A program made the position numbers and the translations under genes. From Chitinophagales bacterium (lineage in GTDB: Bacteria > Bacteroidota > Bacteroidia > Chitinophagales > JADIYW01), in the NCBI GenBank assembly GCA_020636535.1, contig JACJXT010000013.1:363296-427295 (forward strand): 64,000 nt of DNA, read 5' to 3'. Position 1 is the first letter of the stretch, and each line of letters starts with the position of its first letter. This document shows, piece after piece, positions 42,642 to 51,300 of this stretch. Below the pieces are notes generated by a model, which saw nothing but the letters and a program-made list of their open reading frames with translations, did not search any database and was not told the origin of the DNA.

Positions 42642-44543
42642 ATGGCTTTGAAAAAAAATATTGCAATACTAATACTACTTTTTACAATATCTCATTTATT
42701 GTTGGCTCAAGAGTTGGTTGTACCTATGACTAAAAACCCTATGGTAAATAAAACCACTGATAATGCTTTTCATCAACTATTAAGCAACAGAAGACAAGCC
42801 GCTTTATCTTTGCCTTTTTTTGATGATTTTTATCAAACTGCTGCTCATCCTAATCCTGCATTATGGCAAGACAACTTTGTATTTATTAATCAGACTTTTC
42901 CAATCAATCCAATATCAATTGGTGTAGCTTCTTTTGATGGTACTAATTCGGTAGGTAATCCATATAGTACTAATCCAGAAGCAATTGGTCTGGCAGATAA
43001 ATTGACTTCGCAACCGATTGATTTAAGTGGTTTAACATTGGCAGATAATGTTTGGCTGAGTTTCTTTTACGAATATTTAAGTAATGGAGAACCTCCAGAA
43101 GCTGGAACCGATTATGTCTTAATTCAGTTTTTAGATGACAATGCCAACTGGAATACGATTAAAAGAATAGATGCTAATAATACAGAAGATTTTAAACAAG
43201 TTTTCATACAAATAGATTCACCATACTTATATAATAACTTTCAATTTAGATTTCAAGTAAATGGCAATTTAGGTGGTGTTTATGATATTTGGAATATTGA
43301 CTATGTAAAGCTCGATAAGAACAGAGATACTGCTGTAGAAAAAAATATCTTTGATATGGCTTATCAATATCCTGTACCAAGCTTATTGAAAAATTACTAT
43401 GTAATGCCTTACTCGCATTTTGATTCTTCTTTTTTAGCTGAGCCAATTACGCTTTCTGTAAGAAATAATTTTATTTTTACTACGACAGATTATGTTGACC
43501 AATACACTGCAACAATAGAAAATAATGCTACAACAATAAATTCATATAATGGTCCTTCTATAGATTTACAACCACAAACAATTAATCCTTTCAATTATAA
43601 TAAAATTAATATCCCAACTGGTTTAACAGATGATACTGTAACGATTAAGGTAGATTATAGTTTTGCGACATCTGCCGAAGCAAGTGCTTCTAGCGTTGAA
43701 TTAGCTAATAATATGCTCACTAAAAATCAAGTGTTTAGTAATTTCTTTGCTTATGATGATGCTTCGCCAGAAAGAGGTTTTAAAGTATATAGTATTTCGC
43801 CAGATGAGACAAGAATGGCAGTAAAATATAAACTAAGTCATGCAGATACACTTCAAGCTGTAAAAATGCAGTTTGTAGCTTCTAAATACTTAACTAATTC
43901 ACAACCATTTAGCATAGTCATCTATAAAACTATAAATGTTGCTAGTAATACCGACGAAGTAATTTACAAACACGATGGTATTTTATTGAGTGATTTATCG
44001 AAAGAGTTTGGCTACGATACCATTAACAATAAAGTGTATTACGCTTTACAAGCAGACTATGTTCAAAATGGTTATGGTTTTCCTTTAGTGCTAAATGATT
44101 CTTTTTATATAGGTATTGTTAATTACTATAATGATTCTCCAGTGCTTGGTTTAGACATCAATCATAACAACAATACTAATACTTATGTTAATTATGAATC
44201 TAAATGGTATAGAATGACTACAAATGGTGCTGTACTTATTAATGCAGTTGTTGGCAGCAAATTACCAGGTTATTTAACACCAATCAAAGAAAATTTAAAT
44301 ACTACTTTCTCTATTAAATTGTATCCAAATCCAGCTACAACACATATTTATTTATCTGGAATTAAAGATGAAGTAGAAGTAGCTATTTTTAATATTAACG
44401 GACAACAAGTATTGACACAAAACATTAATAAAGATAAATTGTTGAATATACAAACACTAAGCAGTGGTATGTATCTTGTAAGAGTTACAAATACTACCAA
44501 TGGTTCGTTTGGTGTTGCAAAGTTTATAAAACAAGATGAATAA
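42642..44543 (+). CDS. Secreted protein with type IX secretion sorting domain
   Basis: The 633-residue protein starts at MALKKNIAILILL (signal peptide ending LLLAQ). The longer frame to 42540 lies inside the previous gene. The middle is beta-rich, with discoidin/MAM-like segments (DNVWLSFFYEYLSNGEPPEAGTDYVLIQF). The last 80 residues are a T9SS type A sorting domain: FSIKLYPNPATTHIYLSG, VEVAIFNINGQQVL, LSSGMYLVRVTN, KFIKQ. It is therefore exported across the outer membrane and anchored or released. The passenger function is unknown. It overlaps the DCC gene by 8 bases. Confidence 0.9.
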   Translation: MALKKNIAILILLFTISHLLLAQELVVPMTKNPMVNKTTDNAFHQLLSNRRQAALSLPFFDDFYQTAAHPNPALWQDNFVFINQTFPINPISIGVASFDGTNSVGNPYSTNPEAIGLADKLTSQPIDLSGLTLADNVWLSFFYEYLSNGEPPEAGTDYVLIQFLDDNANWNTIKRIDANNTEDFKQVFIQIDSPYLYNNFQFRFQVNGNLGGVYDIWNIDYVKLDKNRDTAVEKNIFDMAYQYPVPSLLKNYYVMPYSHFDSSFLAEPITLSVRNNFIFTTTDYVDQYTATIENNATTINSYNGPSIDLQPQTINPFNYNKINIPTGLTDDTVTIKVDYSFATSAEASASSVELANNMLTKNQVFSNFFAYDDASPERGFKVYSISPDETRMAVKYKLSHADTLQAVKMQFVASKYLTNSQPFSIVIYKTINVASNTDEVIYKHDGILLSDLSKEFGYDTINNKVYYALQADYVQNGYGFPLVLNDSFYIGIVNYYNDSPVLGLDINHNNNTNTYVNYESKWYRMTTNGAVLINAVVGSKLPGYLTPIKENLNTTFSIKLYPNPATTHIYLSGIKDEVEVAIFNINGQQVLTQNINKDKLLNIQTLSSGMYLVRVTNTTNGSFGVAKFIKQDE

Positions 44544-44928
44544 TATTGTACTTTTTGATGGTGTTTGTAATTTTTGTAATAGTAGTGTGCAGTTAGTTAT
44601 ACGCAACGATAAACAAAATCAATTAAAATTTGCTTCTCTACAGTCTACTATTGGTCAACAACTTTTAGAACAATATCAAGTTCCAACTACTGTAGATAGT
44701 ATTGTTTTTATTCAAGATGAAAAAGCATATATCAAATCAACAGCTGCATTAAAAATACTACAGTTTTTTCCTTGGTATTGGAAACCACTTTTAATTTTTT
44801 ATATAGTGCCTGCACCTTTAAGAAATATCGTCTACGATTTTATAGCTAAAAACAGATATAATTGGTTTGGAAAACAAGAGGCGTGTATGCTACCAACCAA
44901 AGAACAGCAAGCTAAGTTTTTAGGATAA
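44536..44928 (+). CDS. DCC-family thiol-disulfide oxidoreductase-like protein (DUF393)
   Basis: A 130-residue protein with the family signature at its start, VLFDGVCNFCNSSVQLVIRND, a CxxC redox-type pair at residues 11 and 14, then FASLQS, DSIVFIQDEKAYIKSTAALKIL and a C-terminal YDFIAKNRYNWFGKQEACMLPT. Members are small predicted disulfide exchangers. The 3' 50 bases lie within the 172-bp direct repeat of the adjacent IS, so the end of the gene is duplicated at 46883 onward while this copy stays intact. Confidence 0.9.
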   Translation: MNNIVLFDGVCNFCNSSVQLVIRNDKQNQLKFASLQSTIGQQLLEQYQVPTTVDSIVFIQDEKAYIKSTAALKILQFFPWYWKPLLIFYIVPAPLRNIVYDFIAKNRYNWFGKQEACMLPTKEQQAKFLG

Positions 44929-45050
44929 GCTTGATTGATTTTTATTTTTTTTATAAATATAAATACTGAAAATTATTAATAACAAAATACTAATAGTAAA
45001 ACCTATTAAAATAAAATGAGCATTACTACTTACTTTTCTTTTTGCTTTTT
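44879..45050 (+). repeat. 172-bp direct repeat, left copy (target-site duplication)
   Basis: This segment, from the last 50 bases of the DCC gene to just before the IS end, is repeated without differences at 46883-47054. It includes the 3' ends of two converging genes. Exact limits are uncertain by a base or two, because AG and CT occur at both junctions. Confidence 0.95.
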
Positions 45051-46882
45051 CTCGAGTTTGACACCTTTTCATAAAATATGACTGAGAACGCCTTATTTTA
45101 TTGAGTTTTGTTTTTATTTTTTCAAATTTGTAGTGAGCCGATTTTTTTTTGGTTGCTTTTATAATTAGTTTATCCGCTCTATTTTTGCAGTATGTCATTT
45201 TTGCGGATAGAGAAAAAATCATCAGGCACGTATTTGCGTATCTTAGAAAGCTATCGAAATGATGAGGGCAAATCAAAGCACAAAATATTACACACACTTG
45301 GCAAAGTAGAAGATTATAAACCAGCCCAATTGCGAGCCATCGGTATCCAATTATTTGAGTTAGGTGGTGGCGAAGTAAAGGCATTGCTAACTGGCGATTT
45401 GTTAGAATTAGGCAGATACAATTATGGCTATCAATACCTCTACCAAAAAGTATTACAGCATTATGGTTTGCAAGATGTGTTTCGCAGAATAGCCTCAAAA
45501 AACAAACTACAATTTAATTTTTCGGATGCTGTTTTGTTGATGCTTTTAGAGCGATTACAAGATCCGTGTAGTAAACATCAAAATTATCTACATCAGTCGG
45601 AATATCTTAATTTGCCTACTGTTTCGCTACATCACTTGTATCGAACTTTAGATAAATTAGCCGACAATCAATCGCTCATTCAACAACAAATTTTCCAAAC
45701 AGGCAGAGATTTATTTAATCAAAAATTGGATGTTGTATTTTATGATGTAACCACTTTGTATTTTGAAAGTGAAGTAGAACAACAAGGCAAACTTAGGCAA
45801 AAAGGATTTAGTAAAGATGGCAAAATAGGAAACACACAAATCTTGTTTTGTATGCTCATAGATACTGATAAAAATCCGATTGGTTATCAAATTTTTGAAG
45901 GCAATACCTACGAAGGACATACTTTTGAAAAAGCATTAATCGATTTAAAAAAACAATATCAAATAGAAAAAATAATTATGGTAGCAGATAGAGGTATGTT
46001 ATCGAAACATAACATCGAAATTACCAAAAACAATGGCTACGAATTTATACTTGGCGAACGCATCAAAAGTTTACCTAAAACATTACAAACCGAGCTTACC
46101 GATTTAGCTTCTTTTACCAAACAATGGATATACCATGATACAACTGGCGAAGCCATTGTAATTACATATAAAACCGTAGAACACGATGGTAAAACAATCA
46201 TCGTAACACACAGCCAAAAACGAGCAAAAAAAGACAAACAAGATAGAGAAGACAAAGAAGCTACAGCTAAAATACTATTAAAAAATACAGCTCTAATTAC
46301 CAAAAAAGCAAGTAGGTTTTATATACAACAAAACCCAAAAGGCAGCTATGAACTGAATGAACAAAAACTAATAAACGATGCAAAGTACGATGGCATTTTG
46401 GCTATTAGCACCAACAACAAAACCCTTACAGCAACACAAGTATTAGAACAATACAAACAACTTTATAAAATAGAACACACCTTTAGAACCTTTAAAGCAC
46501 ACTTAGAAATAAGACCCATGTTTCATTGGACAGACAAACGAATTAAAGGACATATTTGTTTATGCTATATCGCTTATACACTATTAAACTACACACTACA
46601 AAGAACCAATAAAAGCGGACTAAAACTCACAGAGAATACGCTAAGAACTACGCTAAATAAAATGCAAGTAAGCTTGTTACAACACAATAAAGAGCAAATC
46701 TATGTACGTTCAAGACCAACAGAAAACGAAATTGCACTTCAAAGAGCAATAGGTTTAATGCCATTACAACCCATCATTCCAAAAGACAAACTAACACTAT
46801 AAAATCCAATTTGTAGTGAGCCAATCCAATAACACTATTGTTGATAATCAATTAATTAACTCAATATCGTGTCAAACTTGAG
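45051..46882 (+). mobile_element. IS1634-like insertion sequence, complete
   Basis: The element of about 1832 bp starts CTCGAGTTTGACAC and ends GTGTCAAACTTGAG, giving 14-bp terminal inverted repeats with one mismatch. It carries one intact transposase gene and sits between 172-bp perfect direct repeats. A 15-base direct repeat AATTTGTAGTGAGCC occurs inside both ends (45125-45139 and 46808-46822). Members of this family are known for long and variable target duplications. Confidence 0.92.
45192..46802 (+). CDS. IS1634-family (IS4-related) DDE transposase
   Basis: The 536-residue protein begins MSFLRIEKKSSGTYLRILESYR, typical of IS1634 transposases. DDE positions are in VVFYDVTTLYFESE near 181, KIIMVADRGMLSKHNIE near 259 and the Y-x2-R/K-like YKIEHTFRTFKAHLEIRPMFHW near 428-449. 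These catalyse cut-and-paste movement. The frame is intact and in good order within the terminal repeats, so the element may be active. Confidence 0.93.
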   Translation: MSFLRIEKKSSGTYLRILESYRNDEGKSKHKILHTLGKVEDYKPAQLRAIGIQLFELGGGEVKALLTGDLLELGRYNYGYQYLYQKVLQHYGLQDVFRRIASKNKLQFNFSDAVLLMLLERLQDPCSKHQNYLHQSEYLNLPTVSLHHLYRTLDKLADNQSLIQQQIFQTGRDLFNQKLDVVFYDVTTLYFESEVEQQGKLRQKGFSKDGKIGNTQILFCMLIDTDKNPIGYQIFEGNTYEGHTFEKALIDLKKQYQIEKIIMVADRGMLSKHNIEITKNNGYEFILGERIKSLPKTLQTELTDLASFTKQWIYHDTTGEAIVITYKTVEHDGKTIIVTHSQKRAKKDKQDREDKEATAKILLKNTALITKKASRFYIQQNPKGSYELNEQKLINDAKYDGILAISTNNKTLTATQVLEQYKQLYKIEHTFRTFKAHLEIRPMFHWTDKRIKGHICLCYIAYTLLNYTLQRTNKSGLKLTENTLRTTLNKMQVSLLQHNKEQIYVRSRPTENEIALQRAIGLMPLQPIIPKDKLTL

Positions 46883-47054
46883 AGGCGTGTATGCTACCAA
46901 CCAAAGAACAGCAAGCTAAGTTTTTAGGATAAGCTTGATTGATTTTTATTTTTTTTATAAATATAAATACTGAAAATTATTAATAACAAAATACTAATAG
47001 TAAAACCTATTAAAATAAAATGAGCATTACTACTTACTTTTCTTTTTGCTTTTT
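46883..47054 (+). repeat. 172-bp direct repeat, right copy (target-site duplication)
   Basis: Identical to 44879-45050. It holds the 3' end of the minus-strand TPR membrane-protein gene (stop at 46924) and a dead duplicate of the DCC gene end. Confidence 0.95.
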
Positions 47055-47877
47055 CTTTACTATTCTTAAATTCTGCTTTTGATTGAAGTTTTTCAAAATA
47101 TTCAATTCTTTTATCTATTAAATCTGAAGTATACCCATATTCTTTTGCAACTAAATAAACTTCTAAACCACTTTTAACATCATAATTTATAGCATTTATA
47201 TTACCAAGCTCAAATAAAAGTTGTGCTATAATTGGATCTTTTGGTTTAATAAAAGTCATTCTTTCAGTTAACTGTTCATACAATTGTTCTTCTAGACTAT
47301 CAAGATTATAATGATTAATATTTTTAGGTTTTAGATTGTTTCCAAAATTAAGATTAAGTACATTGTTATTCCATAAATATTGTTCATTTCCATTTGCTTT
47401 AATTTTAGCTTCAAGTATTTTTACATGAATCCATTCGGAATGATTATGAGATGCAGGATTTATTTCAACAGCTTTTTTTATCCAAATTAAAGCAGAATCA
47501 TTTTATCCGAGTAACTCGTAGGTCGTACCTAAATTAGCAGCTGTTTGGTATAAATTTGGTAATGATTTTTCTATAGCTTGAAAAATTGCCTTAGCTTTTA
47601 AATACTCACCATTGTAAACATACATAGCACCTAAGTCAGAGAAATCTTCTAAGTTTTTTGTCGTTTCATATTTAGCTTTTGCATCATTTAATCTTTCTAT
47701 TAGATAGTCTTTGTCTCTAACTACATCAAATCTTCCTTGTGGCACAAAACTTATATTATCTGTAAAAACTACACTACCATCTAGTAAAGTTCTATATTCA
47801 TTAATACAACTTTTTCCTATTTTTAGTATTAATAAGCAGATTAACAAGTATAATATCTTTATATTATTATTATTCAT
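46924..47877 (-). pseudogene. TPR-like membrane protein gene with an in-frame stop
   Basis: Two reading frames, 47503-47877 and 46924-47283, lie in the same frame, and everything between them is open except one TAA at 47503-47505. Joined, they give 317 codons. There is an N-terminal signal-like hydrophobic segment (IKILYLLICLLILKIG). TPR-like helices follow (EDFSDLGAMYVYNGEYLKAKAIF, QTAANLGTTYELLG, then NDSALIWIKKAVEINPASHNHSEWIH). The gene ends with a membrane segment (FILIGFTISILLLIIFSIYIY) and a basic tail. The TAA replaces a codon in the middle of a TPR helix pair, so it is a recent nonsense change or a base error. The IS next to it left its 3' end intact. Confidence 0.8.
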
Positions 47878-47888
47878 TTATAATTATT

Positions 47889-48320
47889 TTATTTGTTTAT
47901 TTTTACAGTATAACTATAACTCTTATTCGTTTTATTTGCTTCATTTTTTTTAGTAGCAGTACTCGTAGTATAATTGTACTGTATTGTATTTTCAACAGCC
48001 ATTAATTTAAATGGAATTTTTATTTTATGTCTAGATGATATTTTAACACCATGATTATTTTGTGGTGCAAACTGTAATAAAAGTACAACTCTCAAAGCTT
48101 CTTCATCACAACCATAACCAATGCCTTTTAATACTTTTGCACTAGTTACTTTTCCATTAAAGTCTACACTATACGCTACCAAAACATGTCCTTCAATTTT
48201 ATTTTCTAGTGCCGCTTTCGGATATTTTAAATTTTCTTTTAAAAACTGCTGAAACGCTTGCTTTCCACCAGGATACTCGTGTTTTTTTATAAAATCATTT
48301 TTTCCTTTCTTTCCACTCAT
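47889..48320 (-). CDS. Protein with a TonB C-terminal-type domain
   Basis: The 143-residue protein has the TonB_C pattern EYPGGKQAFQQFLKENLKYPKAALENKIEGHVLVAYSVDFNGKVTSAKVLKGIGYGCDEEALRVV over residues 16-80. There is no membrane anchor or proline-rich linker, so it is not a standard TonB. Stand-alone forms are common in Bacteroidota, often fused or adjacent to other envelope genes. The C-terminus is basic and asparagine/threonine-rich. It lies 11 bases upstream of the disrupted TPR gene and is likely cotranscribed with it. Confidence 0.85.
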   Translation of the reverse strand: MSGKKGKNDFIKKHEYPGGKQAFQQFLKENLKYPKAALENKIEGHVLVAYSVDFNGKVTSAKVLKGIGYGCDEEALRVVLLLQFAPQNNHGVKISSRHKIKIPFKLMAVENTIQYNYTTSTATKKNEANKTNKSYSYTVKINK

Positions 48321-48367
48321 ATCATAAAAATAAAAAAATGTAAGTCAATTCTCTCTTAAAATTGATT

Positions 48368-48375
48368 TATATTTG
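48368..48375 (+). promoter_or_regulatory. Bacteroidota-type -7 box for yebC
   Basis: TATATTTG, a full match to TAnnTTTG, lies 14 bases before the ATG at 48390. Confidence 0.5.
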
Positions 48376-48389
48376 CAAAAAAATAGATT

Positions 48390-49100
48390 ATGGGAAGAGC
48401 GTTTGAATATAGAAAAGCTACCAAATTTGCAAGATGGGATAAAATGGCAAAAGCGTTTACTAGAGCTGGTAGAGAAATTGCAATAGCTGTAAAAGCTGGC
48501 GGAGATATTCCTGAGAACAATCCAATGCTAAGAAGAGCTATACAAAACGCCAAAGCTGCTCAAATGCCAAAAGATAGAATTGAAGCAGCTATAAAAAGAG
48601 CAGCCAACAAAGATGAAAAAGCATTTGAAGAAGTAGTTTACGAAGCAATGGGACCACATGCAATTGCCATAGTTATTGAAACAGCTACCGATAATCCTAC
48701 AAGAACAGTTGCCAATTTAAGAGCAATACTAAAAAAAGCCAATGGTTCTATGGGAACGCAAGGTATGCACGATTTTATTTTTGATAGAAAAGGCGTTTTT
48801 ACTATTGTAAGTAATAATATAGATATTGAAGAGCTAGAATTAGATTTAATTGACTTTGGATTAGATAAGCTAGAAAAAAATGAAGACGACGATATTGTAA
48901 TTTATACTGCTTTTCAAGATTTTGGTAGCATGCAAAAAGCACTGGAAGAAAAAGGATTTGAAGTTAAAAAATCGGAGTTACAAAGAATACCAACACATAC
49001 TATGACATTAACTGAAGAACAAGTAGACGAAGTATTAGAGCTAATCGACAAGCTAGAACAAGATGACGATGTTCAGACAGTTTTTCATAACTTAGAATAA
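48390..49100 (+). CDS. yebC: YebC/PmpR family protein (TACO1-like)
   Basis: The 236-residue protein begins MGRAFEYRKATKFARWDKMAKAF and continues ITIAVKAGG-like GREIAIAVKAGGDIPENNPMLRRAIQNAKAAQMPKDRIEAAIKRA, the clear family signature. VVYEAMGPHAIAIVIETATDNPTRTVANLR follows. Members were described as transcription regulators, and related proteins help ribosomes through proline-rich stretches. It is a single gene with its own promoter. Confidence 0.95.
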   Translation: MGRAFEYRKATKFARWDKMAKAFTRAGREIAIAVKAGGDIPENNPMLRRAIQNAKAAQMPKDRIEAAIKRAANKDEKAFEEVVYEAMGPHAIAIVIETATDNPTRTVANLRAILKKANGSMGTQGMHDFIFDRKGVFTIVSNNIDIEELELDLIDFGLDKLEKNEDDDIVIYTAFQDFGSMQKALEEKGFEVKKSELQRIPTHTMTLTEEQVDEVLELIDKLEQDDDVQTVFHNLE

Positions 49101-49266
49101 ATATTTAGTCGTTATTCTGTTTTTGCTATTCTTAGCAAAAGTTTCTCGTAGAGAATTCTGCAATAAGTAGAGAAGTTTATGTGTCTAAACATTCATCTAC
49201 GATTACACACCGAATAATAATAACATATTTTTAGATTTATTTCTACTGCATTGATAATTAGTTTGT

Positions 49267-49274
49267 TAGATTTG
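49267..49274 (+). promoter_or_regulatory. Bacteroidota-type -7 box for the small lipoprotein gene
   Basis: TAGATTTG, a full match to TAnnTTTG, lies 17 bases before the ATG at 49292. The intergenic region 49101-49266 shows no other gene. Confidence 0.45.
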
Positions 49275-49291
49275 ATTAAAATTTAAATGAA

Positions 49292-49498
49292 ATGAAAAAA
49301 TTATTAGTATTAGTAGCAATTGGCACGCTAATTGTTTCTTGTAAAACGAAAGATGCTGACAACGACGAAACTGTAACAGAAGTAGAAGTAGTTGAAATTA
49401 GTGACGATGTTCAAAACATTCAACAAACAACTGATTCTCTACAGCAAGCAGTACAAAGCGTTGAACAAGGTATCGACAGTATTTTAAACGATTTATAA
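49292..49498 (+). CDS. Small lipoprotein with acidic coiled-coil
   Basis: The 68-residue product has a lipobox LIVSC after MKKLLVLVAIGT. The mature 50 residues are acidic and form one helix with heptads (VQNIQQTTDSLQQAVQSVEQGIDSIL). It should be anchored to a membrane by lipid. It is followed 11 bases later by another small envelope gene with coiled coils, so the two may work together. No named family is recognised. Confidence 0.75.
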   Translation: MKKLLVLVAIGTLIVSCKTKDADNDETVTEVEVVEISDDVQNIQQTTDSLQQAVQSVEQGIDSILNDL

Positions 49499-49509
49499 AA
49501 ACAAGAAAA

Positions 49510-50151
49510 ATGAAAAAAATAACTACACTCTTAACCACACTAGTTTTATTACTAAGTGTAAGTGCATTTGCTCAAGGCAATGGAAATGCTAATGGCAAAA
49601 ACAAAATCAAAGGCAATCAAGAAAAGCTAGACAAAATCAAAAAAGATGTTGAAAAAGACAAAGATGATGTCGAAGACAAAGCCAATGAAGAAAAAGAAAA
49701 ATATCAAGACAAGTCTAAAGTTTACCAAAACAAAGCCAACGAACACAAAAAAGACTATGAAAATAAGTCGGACGAATTAAAAGAAAAAGGTGAAAAAGAA
49801 CTAAAAGAAAAAAGCAATAATGGCAATGCTTATGGTAAAAATAAAGGCGATTTATCTGGAAAAGAATTTGGTCAACAAAGAGCTGAAGATGCTAAAAACA
49901 AAGAGCAAGAAATCTTAAATCAGAGTAAAACTAAAAATCAAGAAATTACAGATAAAGTAAGTACTACAGAAGATAAAATTACTTTAGCTAAAAAAAAATT
50001 AGAAGCAAAAAGAAAAGCTAATGAAATTTCTGAGGCAGAATATCAGTCAAAACTAAAAGCAATTGAAGCTTACGAATCTAAATTAAAAACGATTCAGAAT
50101 AAAAGTCAAGAGCTTATAGACAAAGCCAATGAAAAATTAATACAACAATAA
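49510..50151 (+). CDS. Secreted coiled-coil protein rich in lysine and glutamate
   Basis: The 213-residue protein has a signal peptide (LLTTLVLLLSVSAFAQ), then GNGNANGKNKIKG and long highly charged helix (EKDKDDVEDKANEEKEKYQDKSKVYQ). A glycine/asparagine break follows (NNGNAYGKNKGDLSGKEFGQQRAEDAKNKEQE), then a second coiled coil to the end. It is probably periplasmic or outer-membrane associated. The composition is unusual, but the frame is clean and carries a terminator, so it is a real gene. The function is unknown. Confidence 0.78.
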   Translation: MKKITTLLTTLVLLLSVSAFAQGNGNANGKNKIKGNQEKLDKIKKDVEKDKDDVEDKANEEKEKYQDKSKVYQNKANEHKKDYENKSDELKEKGEKELKEKSNNGNAYGKNKGDLSGKEFGQQRAEDAKNKEQEILNQSKTKNQEITDKVSTTEDKITLAKKKLEAKRKANEISEAEYQSKLKAIEAYESKLKTIQNKSQELIDKANEKLIQQ

Positions 50152-50176
50152 GCAATATTTATTTTCTATACATTTT

Positions 50177-50209
50177 AGGCAATAGTTATAGCACACTATT
50201 GCCTTTTTT
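50177..50209 (+). terminator. Rho-independent terminator
   Basis: AGGCAATAGT and ACTATTGCCT form a 10-bp stem around TATAGCAC, followed by T6, 25 bases after the stop codon of the coiled-coil gene. Confidence 0.9.
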
Positions 50210-50317
50210 ATTTTATACTGAATTGATTACAGATTCAGGTTAAGCCCAAATTCTTTTTTAAATAAAATCAGTTAGATACACAATTAGTATGTACCTAACT
50301 GATTGAAAAGTATTTAC

Positions 50318-51232
50318 TTACTTTAAAAGTATTTTATAAACATCCTCTTGATTTAAGAGTGTTGTAGGTGTTCCACTTCCATCTAAATTGCCTACTCTAA
50401 TTCTACCTGAGTTGGTTTCTGACCAATAGATTTTATTTGTAACAAAATCAATAGCTAAGCCATCTGCTCTGTCAACACCATCAGTTGCACTATTAAATAG
50501 AATATTAAAGTTTCCTGTTCCATCTAAGTTTGCATAAGCTACTACATCAGTCGATTCATCTGTATAATATATTCTGCTGTGTGCATTATCAACAATAATA
50601 CTTGATGGAGAATTTAATGTATCTGGCCAATACGAATCTCCATCGTATAATTTTGAAGGTGTACCTGTTCCATCTAAGTTGCCTACCCAAATATTATCCC
50701 AGTCTGTAAAATATATTTTATTTGTTTTTAGGTCAATATCTAAACCATAGCCCCAAGCTTCTATAGCTGTTGTTCCAAACAATGAGGTTGGTGTACTCGT
50801 TCCACTTGTGTTGGCATAATATATTTTATCTACATCTGATGCAATCCAATATAACATTTTATTATTTTTGTTATAAACAATTCCTGTTGGGCTTTTTGTA
50901 GCATCAATTCCAGAATACAGTAAAGTAACGACACCTGTGTTAGAAATTTTAAAAATGGCACCATTATATTTTTCTAAAGTCACATAAAAATTTGTTCCAT
51001 CTGTAGTAATGCCAATAGGTCCTTTGCCATAAATATTGTCAGTAGCTCCTTTCGCTATAATACTATTCAAATTTCCATTGTTGAGTTCAATTTTGCCAAC
51101 CGAAGAATCTGCCCAAGCTGTGTAATACAACTCGCTTGCTGCTTGTGCTACTTCTTCTTCGTTTTTGTCTTTTTTACATGAGAATGTAAGGAATGTAATG
51201 ATTCCTAACATTAGTACCGTTAGTTTTTTCAT
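50318..51232 (-). CDS. Lipoprotein with YWTD (LDL-receptor class B-like) beta-propeller
   Basis: The 304-residue lipoprotein (lipobox FLTFSC) has repeating propeller blades of about 45 residues. Each carries a Y-Y/W-T/S-D/E strand, then a G/A-x-LDGTG/SGTPT loop: IYFTDWDNIWVGNLDGTGTPSKLY, IYYTDESTDVVAYANLDGTGNFNILF and IYWSETNSGRIRVGNLDGSGTPTTLL. This YWTD fold is best known in eukaryotic receptors. In bacteria it usually serves as a surface or periplasmic binding scaffold. It is a lone gene, with a TACCTTTC near-consensus box about 20 bases upstream. Confidence 0.85.
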   Translation of the reverse strand: MKKLTVLMLGIITFLTFSCKKDKNEEEVAQAASELYYTAWADSSVGKIELNNGNLNSIIAKGATDNIYGKGPIGITTDGTNFYVTLEKYNGAIFKISNTGVVTLLYSGIDATKSPTGIVYNKNNKMLYWIASDVDKIYYANTSGTSTPTSLFGTTAIEAWGYGLDIDLKTNKIYFTDWDNIWVGNLDGTGTPSKLYDGDSYWPDTLNSPSSIIVDNAHSRIYYTDESTDVVAYANLDGTGNFNILFNSATDGVDRADGLAIDFVTNKIYWSETNSGRIRVGNLDGSGTPTTLLNQEDVYKILLK

Positions 51233-51300
51233 ATTTTTTGTTTTTATTGCTAGAAAGGTATTTAATTTTTATCAGAAAATCAAACAAAAACACATTAAAT

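Noticed and set aside
44920..45498. Minus-strand ORF of 192 codons over the left IS junction
   Set aside because: A chimera formed by the IS end, antisense transposase sequence and the duplicated gene tail. The true gene end is the copy at 46924.
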